Part shown: positions 57,176-64,000 of the stretch, in pieces | Position numbering within the stretch: position 1 is the first letter of the stretch | How the letters are laid out: every line of letters starts with the position of its first letter | DNA from: JAWXBK01 sp040878185 | GTDB lineage: Bacteria; Pseudomonadota; Alphaproteobacteria; Dongiales; Dongiaceae | NCBI GenBank assembly: GCA_040878185.1 | Contig: JBBDMS010000021.1 | Span: forward strand, 62,001 to 126,000 | Direction of reading: 5' to 3' | Length of the DNA: 64,000 bases | Notes under the pieces: generated by a model | What the model saw: only the letters and a program-made list of their open reading frames with translations | Databases searched by the model: none | Told to the model about the DNA's origin: nothing | Program-made: the position numbers and the translations under genes

Positions 57176-58653
57176 AACGCCTTGCGGTTGCCCGCCTCTG
57201 GCATGAGGGCAATTCCTTTTCGCCCGTGCCGACGCGGCTCGCCGATTTCCGGCGCCGCGAATGGTGCGTCGGCGATGCCGCGCGTGAATTCTACCGTGGA
57301 ACGGCGACCGAACTGGGCGCGGTCGTCGCTTTCGCCGAACAGCGGAGTGACGATTGGGAGGTCGCGTTCCTGCCCTGCATGGCTGCACCCCCAGCGGGGC
57401 CAGTGCCCGACGATGAATATGAGCTAATGGCGGGTCAAATTGTCGATGCTGTGCGCACGGCACGAGCCGATGCGATCTATCTCTCGCTGCACGGTGCATT
57501 GGTGACGGCGAACAATCCGACACCCGAACGCGACCTGATCCGCGCGGTGCGCGCCGCCGTACCATCGATACCGATTGGCGTTAGTTTCGATTTCCACGCC
57601 AATTTCGACGATTCGACACTCGACGGCGTCGTCGTGGCGAGCGGCTATCAGACCTACCCGCATCTCGATATGGCTGAAACGGCGAGCCGCACGATCGCAA
57701 TGCTGATCGACGCAGCCCTCGGACGCACGCGCCCGGTTCGCGCGCTGCGCAAACTGCCGGTGGTCCTGGCGAGCCATCATATGCGAACCGACAGCGGACC
57801 GATGGCCGAGCTCATGGCTCTCGCCCGTGCCGCGGAAGCGGAGTCCGGCATTCTGCCCGGCATTATGGACGTCGCGATCTTCGGCGGTTTCGCCTATGGC
57901 GACAGCCCCTGCGCCGGACCAACGGTGATGGTCCATGCGGACGCCGACGGTGCCGCCGCTGATGACGTGGCGGGTCGGCTGGCCGCCGAGTTCACCGCAC
58001 GGCTGCCGCGCTTCCGGGTATCCCTGCCGACGGCGGCCGACGGCATCGAAATGGCGCTCGCGGGACCGCCCGGCCCGATTGCCGTCATCGATCCGGCGGA
58101 CAATCCGATGTCCGGCGGCATTGGCGACACGCCGGAGCTTTTCCGGGCGCTGCTCCAGCGCAACGCGGACGTTCCGACGGTCTACGCCTTCTTTTGCGAT
58201 CCCGCGCTGGTGAGCGCGGCGCACGAGGCCGGCGACGGCGCGACCCTCAAATGGCAGCTGGGGGGTCGCCTCTCCCGGAATTTCGGCTCGCCGGTTCCCG
58301 TTACCGCGATTGTCCGGCGGCTGACCGACGGGCGCTTTCAAAATCGTGGGCCGATGGAGCGCGGCCTTGCGGTCGATCTCGGCCGGACCTGTGTGCTCGA
58401 TATCGCCGGCATCGCGGTTATCGTCACCGAAACCTGCCAGTCGCCTAACGATCGCGCCTATTTCGACCTGCATGGGATTGATCTCGAGACGACGCGCTTG
58501 CTCTGCGCCAAGGCCAAGAATCATTTCCGGGCCGCGTTCGGACCGATCTGCCGGCAGATTGTCGAGGTAGACTGTTCCGGACCTGCTGCCGCGGATCTGA
58601 GCCGGTTGCCGTTCCGCCATTTGCGTCCCGGAATCGTCCTCTCGGCCGCTTGA
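57172..58653 (+). CDS. M81-family metallopeptidase (MlrC/microcystinase C-like)
   Basis: The 493-residue protein fits the M81 family: RLWHEGNSFSPVPT at the start, SLHGALVT, IGVSFDFHANF, YQTYPHLDMAETASR and CAGPTVMVHADADGA. Histidine and aspartate residues in these motifs are the expected zinc ligands. MlrC cleaves linear microcystin peptides, but relatives are widespread and most have unknown substrates. ATG 57172 overlaps the Nudix remnant stop by 4 bp. The peptide-type ABC importer nearby would suit a peptide or modified amino acid substrate, by inference. Confidence 0.85.
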   Translation: MKRLAVARLWHEGNSFSPVPTRLADFRRREWCVGDAAREFYRGTATELGAVVAFAEQRSDDWEVAFLPCMAAPPAGPVPDDEYELMAGQIVDAVRTARADAIYLSLHGALVTANNPTPERDLIRAVRAAVPSIPIGVSFDFHANFDDSTLDGVVVASGYQTYPHLDMAETASRTIAMLIDAALGRTRPVRALRKLPVVLASHHMRTDSGPMAELMALARAAEAESGILPGIMDVAIFGGFAYGDSPCAGPTVMVHADADGAAADDVAGRLAAEFTARLPRFRVSLPTAADGIEMALAGPPGPIAVIDPADNPMSGGIGDTPELFRALLQRNADVPTVYAFFCDPALVSAAHEAGDGATLKWQLGGRLSRNFGSPVPVTAIVRRLTDGRFQNRGPMERGLAVDLGRTCVLDIAGIAVIVTETCQSPNDRAYFDLHGIDLETTRLLCAKAKNHFRAAFGPICRQIVEVDCSGPAAADLSRLPFRHLRPGIVLSAA

Positions 58654-58705
58654 TCCGGCGGGCGGGCGGCGGCTAGGTTTGCGCGCGCATATCGGGAGCA
58701 GATTT

Positions 58706-59728
58706 ATGCAAATACGGGACGGATTCATCGGCGCAGTCGGCAACACGCCACTAATCAAGCTCAAGAAGGCTTCGGAACAGACCGGCTGCAACATTCTGGG
58801 CAAAGCCGAGTTTCTCAACCCCGGCGGGTCGGTCAAAGACCGCGCGGCGCTGGCGATCATCGAAGACGCCGAGCGGAAGGGTCTGCTGAAGCCCGGCGGC
58901 GTCATCGTCGAAGGAACCGCCGGCAATACCGGCATCGGCCTTGCCTTTGTCGGCAATGCGCGCGGCTATCGCACCGTGATCGTCATTCCCGAAACGCAGT
59001 CCGACGAGAAGAAGGATCTGCTGCGTTTGTGCGGCGCCGACCTGCGCGAGGTACCGGCAGTCCCCTACAAAGATCCCAATAATTACGTCAAAGTATCGGG
59101 TCGCCTCGCCGACGAGCTGGCGAAGACGGAGCCGGCTGGTGCGATCTGGGCGAACCAGTTCGACAATGTCGCCAATCGCGAAGGCCACTACCGCACCACC
59201 GGCCCGGAGATCTGGGACCAGACCGAGGGAACGGTCGACGGGTTCTGCTGTGCCGTCGGCACCGGCGGCACGCTCGCCGGCGTCGGCATGGCGCTCAAGG
59301 AGCGGAAGCCGGCCGTTCGGATTGCCCTCGCCGATCCGATGGGGGCCGCTCTTTTCAACTATTACAAGCATGGCGAGCTGAAATCGGAAGGCAGCTCGAT
59401 CACCGAGGGTATCGGCCAGGGCCGCATCACGCGCAATCTCGAGGGCGCGCCGATCGACGAGGCCTTCCAGATCCCCGACGAGGAGGCGCTGCCGATCATC
59501 TTCGATCTCATCTCCGAGGAAGGGCTGTGCATGGGCGGCTCGACCGGCATCAACATTGCCGGCGCGATCCGCCTCGCAAAACAGCTTGGTCCCGGTCATA
59601 CCATCGTCACGGTGCTGTGCGACTTCGGAACCCGCTATTCGAGCAAGCTGTTCAATCCGGTATTCCTGAAGTCGAAAAACCTGCCCTACCCGGCGTGGCT
59701 GGTGAAAGGCGAAGGATCGCCGCAATGA
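58706..59728 (+). CDS. cysK: Cysteine synthase A-like PLP enzyme
   Basis: The 340-residue PLP enzyme has the lysine in NPGGSVKDRAAL (Schiff base) and TAGNTGIGLAFVG (substrate loop). CAVGTGGTLAGVG gives the phosphate-binding glycines. It converts O-acetylserine and sulfide to cysteine, or acts in a related beta-replacement. About 30 residues at the C-terminus (LFNPVFLKSKNLPYPAWLVKG) extend beyond CysK. The gene leads a four-gene operon with translational coupling (alaX, sulfurtransferase, GNAT). The ATG 58706 is preceded by GGGAGC. Confidence 0.85.
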   Translation: MQIRDGFIGAVGNTPLIKLKKASEQTGCNILGKAEFLNPGGSVKDRAALAIIEDAERKGLLKPGGVIVEGTAGNTGIGLAFVGNARGYRTVIVIPETQSDEKKDLLRLCGADLREVPAVPYKDPNNYVKVSGRLADELAKTEPAGAIWANQFDNVANREGHYRTTGPEIWDQTEGTVDGFCCAVGTGGTLAGVGMALKERKPAVRIALADPMGAALFNYYKHGELKSEGSSITEGIGQGRITRNLEGAPIDEAFQIPDEEALPIIFDLISEEGLCMGGSTGINIAGAIRLAKQLGPGHTIVTVLCDFGTRYSSKLFNPVFLKSKNLPYPAWLVKGEGSPQ

Positions 59729-60450
59729 CCGAAGCCGTCTTCCGCACCGATGCGTATGCGCGCGAATGCCCGGCCCGCATCGTCGCCGCGGACGCGGGCG
59801 GCATCCGGCTCGATCGCACTGTGTTCTACCCGATGGGCGGCGGCCAGCCCGGCGATACCGGGCAACTGGTGCTGCCCGACGGCACCACGATCGAGATTGT
59901 GGATGCGCGCAAGGGAGACGCCGGGCCCGACGACGTTGTTCATGTGCCCGCCGAGGGATCGGCGCTACCCGAGCCCGGAACGGCGGTGACCGCCGTGATC
60001 GATTGGGAGCGGCGCCATCGGCTGATGCGGATGCATACCTGCCTCCATCTGCTCTGCTCGGTCATCACCGGCGAGGTGACGGGCGGCCAGGTCGGCGACG
60101 GAAAGGGCCGGCTCGATTTCAATCTGCCGAACCAGCCGCTCGACAAAGAAGAGATCGAGGCGCGGGTCAATAAGCTGATCGAGGAAGACCATCCGGTTCA
60201 GCCGCGCTGGATCACCGACGCGGAACTCGCGGCCCAGCCCGATCTGATCCGCACCATGTCGGTGAAGCCGCCCACCGGTTACGGCCGGGTCCGCCTTCTC
60301 GACATCGATGGCGTCGACCTGCAACCCTGCGGCGGCACCCATGTGGCCCGAACCGGCGAGATCGGGCGCGTCGCGATCGGCAAGATCGAGAGCAAGGGTA
60401 AACAGAACCGCCGAGTAAACATCGCGTTCGCGGAGTCCGCCGGCGCATGA
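59725..60450 (+). CDS. alaX: Alanyl-tRNA editing protein (AlaX-like)
   Basis: The 241-residue protein corresponds to the editing and C-terminal-linked part of alanyl-tRNA synthetase. It has TVFYPMGGGQPGDTG, the zinc-binding MHTCLHLL (H-x4-H) and CGGTHVARTGEIG (C-x3-H). It hydrolyses Ser- or Gly-tRNA(Ala) in trans to keep translation accurate. The ATG 59725 overlaps the cysteine synthase stop (ATGA). Presence in a cysteine/sulfur operon is recurrent in alphaproteobacteria, and the reason is not evident from the sequence. Confidence 0.9.
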   Translation: MTEAVFRTDAYARECPARIVAADAGGIRLDRTVFYPMGGGQPGDTGQLVLPDGTTIEIVDARKGDAGPDDVVHVPAEGSALPEPGTAVTAVIDWERRHRLMRMHTCLHLLCSVITGEVTGGQVGDGKGRLDFNLPNQPLDKEEIEARVNKLIEEDHPVQPRWITDAELAAQPDLIRTMSVKPPTGYGRVRLLDIDGVDLQPCGGTHVARTGEIGRVAIGKIESKGKQNRRVNIAFAESAGA

Positions 60451-61298
60451 GTTATGCGAATCCCGACAGCCTCGTGAGTACGTCATGGCTTGCGGATCAT
60501 ATAAGCGCGCCCGATATCCGGATTGTTGACGGCACGTTCTATTTGCCGACCGAAGGAAAATCCGCACGCGCCGAGTATCTGAAGCAGCATATCCCCGGCG
60601 CTGTATTCTTCGACATCGACGAGATCGCGGAGACCGACACCGATCTGCCGCATATGCTGCCGCGCCCCGAGAAATTTTCCTCGCGCGTGCGTCGTCTCGG
60701 TCTGGGTGATGGCAATCGCATCATTGTGTACGACGCGAACGGTATGGGCGCCGCGCGCGTATGGTGGACTTTTCGCGTGTTCGGTCATCGCGACGTTGCC
60801 GTGCTGGACGGCGGCTTGCACAAATGGCTGACTGAAGGACGGCCGATCGAGGATTTGCCCCCGATCCCGCGGGAACGCCATTTTACAGCCAGATTTAATA
60901 ACTTACTGGTCCGCACCAAAGACCAGGTTCGCGCCAATCTGAGCGCATCGCGCGAACAGGTTCTCGACGCGCGCAACCGCGGTCGGTTCGCGGGAACCGA
61001 ACCCGAGCCGCGCACGGGGCTGCGCAGCGGCCATATTCCCGGAAGCTGCAATCTGCCGGCGGGCCTTGTCACAGATCCCACCCACGGCACGTTTCTCCCG
61101 CCGGAGATTCTGAAACAGCGCTTCGAGGAAGCGGGCATCGATCTCGATCGCCCGATCATTACCAGCTGCGGCTCCGGCGTCACCGCGGCCACGCTGGCAT
61201 TCGCACTGCATCTCATCGGTCACGACGATGTCGCCGTCTATGACGGATCCTGGAGCGAATGGGGTCGGGCCGGCGATACGCCGGTCGAAGCGACATGA
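60447..61298 (+). CDS. sseA: Rhodanese-like 3-mercaptopyruvate sulfurtransferase
   Basis: The 283-residue protein has two rhodanese domains. The first is inactive with RVVWWTFRVFGHRDVAVLDGG-like features. The second holds the catalytic loop ITSCGSGVTAATLAF with CGSGVTA, the loop of 3-mercaptopyruvate rather than thiosulfate sulfurtransferases. It transfers sulfur from mercaptopyruvate, generating pyruvate. It is coupled by ATGA to alaX upstream and to the GNAT protein downstream, consistent with a cysteine metabolism unit with cysK. Confidence 0.88.
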   Translation: MSYANPDSLVSTSWLADHISAPDIRIVDGTFYLPTEGKSARAEYLKQHIPGAVFFDIDEIAETDTDLPHMLPRPEKFSSRVRRLGLGDGNRIIVYDANGMGAARVWWTFRVFGHRDVAVLDGGLHKWLTEGRPIEDLPPIPRERHFTARFNNLLVRTKDQVRANLSASREQVLDARNRGRFAGTEPEPRTGLRSGHIPGSCNLPAGLVTDPTHGTFLPPEILKQRFEEAGIDLDRPIITSCGSGVTAATLAFALHLIGHDDVAVYDGSWSEWGRAGDTPVEAT

Positions 61299-62281
61299 GC
61301 ATCCGTCGCTATCGTGCCGAGGATTTCGATGCTGTCGCCTCGCTCTGGGATGTCGTCGGGTTTAACCAGCCGCCGAACGAACCTCGGCAGGATATCGACT
61401 TCCTGCTCCGGCATGACAACGCCGTGCTGCTGGTCGACGATCTCGACGGCATGGTGATGGGCACGATCCTCGCCGGTCATGACGGTCATCGCGGCTGGCT
61501 CTACCGGTTCGCAGTATGGCCGGAACATCGCGGCAAGGGACACGGCCGCGCTTTGTTTGCTGCCGCCGAGCAGTGGCTCGCGGCGCGCGGTCTGCTCAAG
61601 ATTGAGTTGCTGATCCGCGGCGACAACACGCAGGTGAAGCCATATTATGAGCGTGCCGGCTACGAACAAACCCCGCGCACTGTGATGGCTCGCCTGGTTT
61701 CCGATGCGGAGCGCCGCGCCGCCATGCCGAAGATACCGGTGGTCATCACCTGTCTCGAGATGAACCGGAAGCCCGCGCACGAAACTCTGCCGATGCCCCC
61801 GGGAAAGGTGGCGTTGCTCCGCGCCGAGAAAATGCCGGTCGCCATGTTCCGCTATTTCTACGGCGCCATAGGCGGACCGTGGTTCTGGTGGGAACGATGC
61901 CTGATGAGCGATGAAGAAATCGCGACGATCATTCACGACCCCAAGGTCGAGTTGTATCTTCTGCATGTCGACGGCTGTCCGGCCGGCTATGCCGAGATCG
62001 ATCGGCGCAGGGAGCGTATCGTCAATATCAACCATCTGGGATTGCTGCCCGACTTCATCGGGCGGGGCTATGGGCAGTTCCTCCTGCGGCAGTCGATCGA
62101 GACCGCCTGGATGACCGACCCGGATCGTGTCACCGTCGACACCTGCACCCTCGACCATCCAGCCGCATTGCCCGCCTATCAGCGCGCCGGCTTTACGCCG
62201 TATGACCAGAAACGCATCGAGATCGACGATCCGCGCGTGAATGGGCATATCCCGGCAGCATTCGAGCCGAACCTGCCCTAA
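61295..62281 (+). CDS. Tandem GNAT acetyltransferase (two GNAT domains)
   Basis: The 328-residue protein contains two GNAT folds. The first (about 1-140) has YRFAVWPEHRGKGHGRALFAA, with the acetyl-CoA-binding RGKGHG, and resembles YpeA. The second (about 170-310) has INHLGLLPDFIGRGYGQFLL, with the loop GRGYG, and ends DHPAALPAYQRAGFTPYD. The ATG 61295 overlaps the sulfurtransferase stop (ATGA); an upstream start at 61259 adds twelve residues inside that gene. It is the fourth member of the cysK operon. Substrates may be an amino acid or aminoacyl derivative; neither is certain. Confidence 0.83.
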   Translation: MSIRRYRAEDFDAVASLWDVVGFNQPPNEPRQDIDFLLRHDNAVLLVDDLDGMVMGTILAGHDGHRGWLYRFAVWPEHRGKGHGRALFAAAEQWLAARGLLKIELLIRGDNTQVKPYYERAGYEQTPRTVMARLVSDAERRAAMPKIPVVITCLEMNRKPAHETLPMPPGKVALLRAEKMPVAMFRYFYGAIGGPWFWWERCLMSDEEIATIIHDPKVELYLLHVDGCPAGYAEIDRRRERIVNINHLGLLPDFIGRGYGQFLLRQSIETAWMTDPDRVTVDTCTLDHPAALPAYQRAGFTPYDQKRIEIDDPRVNGHIPAAFEPNLP

Positions 62282-62386
62282 GCGGACGCGCCGGGCGCTG
62301 CCGAGCGAGCATGGTCCGAAACGAACCGCAATCAGCGCGGACGATAAATGAACGGAGCGGGACGAGGGGTGCACACCGCTTGAAGT

Positions 62387-64000
62387 TCAAGTGATCAGGG
62401 CCGGCTCGATATCGGCTGTGGTCAGCGGAATAGCGTCCGAGACGGTCACAAACGTTTGCCATCCGAACCCCAGATTAATCTGAAGATCGACGCCATTCGG
62501 CGCGTTCGCAAGGCGGAAGACCTCGGATGCTTCGGCGACGTCGTCATAACCCAGCGATTCGAGCAGGCCTTCGATATTGAGTCGATCGTGGGCCGGATCA
62601 AAACCCTTGATGACCTCTGCCAGATCGACGCTTGCGTCGCCGTCTGCGTCAATGCTCTCAATGCTCGACCAGGTATAAAAATCGCCCTCGACAGGTTCAT
62701 CGTCGTCTGGCGGGCTGAACGGCGGAGTTGGTTTCACCGTTGGCTCATGCGGCGTTACATGGATCGACAAGCTCGCGCTCGACACGTCGCCATCGCCGTC
62801 GAAAACCGTGTAGTTGAAAATATCGGTGACTTCAGCCTCGCCGGCGCTCAGCGCATCGGCTCGAGCGAAGTACTCGAAGCTCCCGTCGTCGAAGTCGAAC
62901 AGCAGGTCGCCATAGAGTCCGACAATCGTTGCCTTGCCGTCGACATCGACGTCCGCGGGGGTCATCGATCCGAAAAGTCCGCCACCGATCTTCTGAACGC
63001 CACCCAGACCGTCGCCCCCGATAATGTCGTTCTCGAACAGCAAGCCGGTGACGTTATTGCCCGCCATGACCGAAGCGACGTCGTCTTGCGTGACCGGTTT
63101 GTCATCGCGAATAGAAAACTGGATCGATGCGGTGTCGGTTTGTCCGAGCCTGTTGAGAATTGTGTAGCTGAGCGAGAAATCCGCATACCCGTCAGTGGAC
63201 TGCGAATGATCGTACGGCCCGATGAACTCGAACGTGTAGCTTCCGAAGGCCTTCTCCGGCATGGCCTCCGTCCCACCCGCATTCACCGTGAGACGCCACA
63301 CGCCCTTCTCCTCGACGACGATGACGCCGTCGACCGCCTTGAACGTTTCGCCGTTATAGATCATGGACGTAATGACAGGCGCGCTTTTCTCGCCGAACGA
63401 ATCGTTCTTCAGCAGATTCCCGGTCGCGATGTCCTTGCGGAATCCGGATGGCCATGAGGCTTCGCTCGTGCTCTCGCCGAATTCCGTTGTCGTCACCTGA
63501 CCGTCCCTGCCTGCCGGTGTGATGACATCATTCTCGGCGTCCGGTCCGTCGACCAGGATTTCTCGCAACGTGTCGCTCGACATTTCCTTCGATTTGCTGC
63601 GACGCGTTATTTCCGAGAGAGATGGCGTCTGGCCATCGGAACTGTGGATCCGGCCGCTGAGCAAAAGCGCATCGAGGAACTCGAGCGTCGTGCCATCCCT
63701 GAACGAGGCCTGTCCCCCAAGGGGCTCGTCGCCGAATTCACCTTCGGCGCCGACTTTCCCGAGCTCCTTGGTCAGAAGCTCGTACACGAATTCAATCGGG
63801 ATCTCGGTCCCGGCCTCGCCTTGAACAGCCGACGCGCCAGCGGTGACGGCGGCGATTAGCGCCTCGACGGTGACGAATTGACCGTCGGGCAGCTCCAAAA
63901 CCAGCGGCAGGATGGCATCGAACGCTTCAGATCCGAGCAAAGCAAAGCCGTCTTCGGAAACGACCACATCGTTCCGGACGTCTTCCTCATCCTGCACAGG
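62387..64000 (-). CDS. Type I secreted repeat protein (VCBS/T1SS-143-like), C-terminal part, 5' end outside window
   Basis: The open frame of at least 537 residues runs off the right edge. The first codon in frame near the edge is a GTG valine, so the true start lies beyond. The protein is acidic and has repeat-type segments: NDVITPAGRDGQVTTTEF, AVDGVIVVEEKGVWRLTVNA, SIQFSIRDDKPVTQDDVASV and FEYFARADALSAGEAEVTD. These resemble VCBS/cadherin-like repeats of calcium-dependent adhesins. The C-terminus EVIKGFDPAHDRLNIEGLLE matches a type I secretion target domain. It would be exported by a TolC-type system and act outside the cell, possibly in adhesion. Confidence 0.75.
   Translation of the reverse strand, partial: PVQDEEDVRNDVVVSEDGFALLGSEAFDAILPLVLELPDGQFVTVEALIAAVTAGASAVQGEAGTEIPIEFVYELLTKELGKVGAEGEFGDEPLGGQASFRDGTTLEFLDALLLSGRIHSSDGQTPSLSEITRRSKSKEMSSDTLREILVDGPDAENDVITPAGRDGQVTTTEFGESTSEASWPSGFRKDIATGNLLKNDSFGEKSAPVITSMIYNGETFKAVDGVIVVEEKGVWRLTVNAGGTEAMPEKAFGSYTFEFIGPYDHSQSTDGYADFSLSYTILNRLGQTDTASIQFSIRDDKPVTQDDVASVMAGNNVTGLLFENDIIGGDGLGGVQKIGGGLFGSMTPADVDVDGKATIVGLYGDLLFDFDDGSFEYFARADALSAGEAEVTDIFNYTVFDGDGDVSSASLSIHVTPHEPTVKPTPPFSPPDDDEPVEGDFYTWSSIESIDADGDASVDLAEVIKGFDPAHDRLNIEGLLESLGYDDVAEASEVFRLANAPNGVDLQINLGFGWQTFVTVSDAIPLTTADIEPALIT

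Noticed and set aside
57424..58956. A 510-residue minus-strand frame across the M81 peptidase and cysteine synthase start
   Set aside because: It overlaps two genes with strong motifs on the plus strand and has no recognisable features.

Overview
The window is GC-rich, densely packed bacterial DNA. Its gene content (PhoB/OmpR-type two-component pair, LptF/LptG, a ceramide pathway built on serine palmitoyltransferase plus a GNAT-type ceramide synthase, Tat-exported binding proteins, betaine-type demethylation genes) and its many 4-bp ATGA start/stop overlaps point to an alphaproteobacterium. I cannot name a genus from the sequence alone. There is one RNA gene, a tRNA-Asn, and I see no phage, insertion sequence or CRISPR array.

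Region 1 (1-10.6 kb) is a surface-glycan or cell-envelope block. It holds the end of a HAD phosphatase, an acylneuraminate-cytidylyltransferase-like gene, a phytanoyl-CoA-dioxygenase-like enzyme, two sulfotransferases, a surface-carbohydrate protein and an MsbA-type ABC exporter. Two paralogous proteins that fuse a methyltransferase to a P-loop kinase-like domain lie on either side of the sulfotransferase segment.

Region 2 (10.7-25.6 kb) is the most notable part: a nearly complete sphingolipid locus. One strand carries a fatty-acyl-AMP ligase, an NAD-dependent reductase, a dedicated acyl carrier protein and serine palmitoyltransferase. The opposite strand carries a CDP-alcohol phosphatidyltransferase, a lipid kinase and a Tam41-like cytidylyltransferase, which together read as ceramide to ceramide-1-phosphate to CDP-ceramide to a ceramide phospho-headgroup lipid. 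Then come a metallophosphatase, a HIT protein, LptF, LptG, a fatty-acid/sphingolipid hydroxylase, a bacterial ceramide synthase-like GNAT protein and two nucleotidyltransferases that could activate a headgroup. LptF/LptG inside the locus suggests delivery of the finished lipid to the outer membrane.

Region 3 (25.9-38 kb) follows the tRNA-Asn and its strong terminator. On the minus strand it has a membrane protein, an NCS2 permease with an extra cytoplasmic domain, an MsrQ-like haem protein, an LpxL-like acyltransferase and a glycosyltransferase. An aldolase-II family gene follows on the plus strand. Next comes a four-gene lipoprotein/response regulator/lytic transglycosylase/histidine kinase operon, then an SDR reductase and an enoyl-CoA hydratase.

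Region 4 (38.2-49.1 kb) looks catabolic for a quaternary ammonium or N-methylated compound: a PotD-like binding protein, a BetI-like TetR regulator with a clear palindrome and promoter, a Rieske oxygenase, an acyl-CoA dehydrogenase, an MFS transporter, a medium-chain reductase, a FAD amine oxidoreductase and a trimethylamine-dehydrogenase-family flavoprotein. Region 5 (49.1-58.7 kb) has a complete peptide/nickel-type ABC importer, an alpha/beta hydrolase-OsmC fusion, a Nudix remnant and an M81 (MlrC-like) peptidase. Region 6 (58.7-64 kb) is a tightly coupled cysK-alaX-sseA-GNAT operon and the C-terminal part of a large type I secreted repeat protein that runs off the window.
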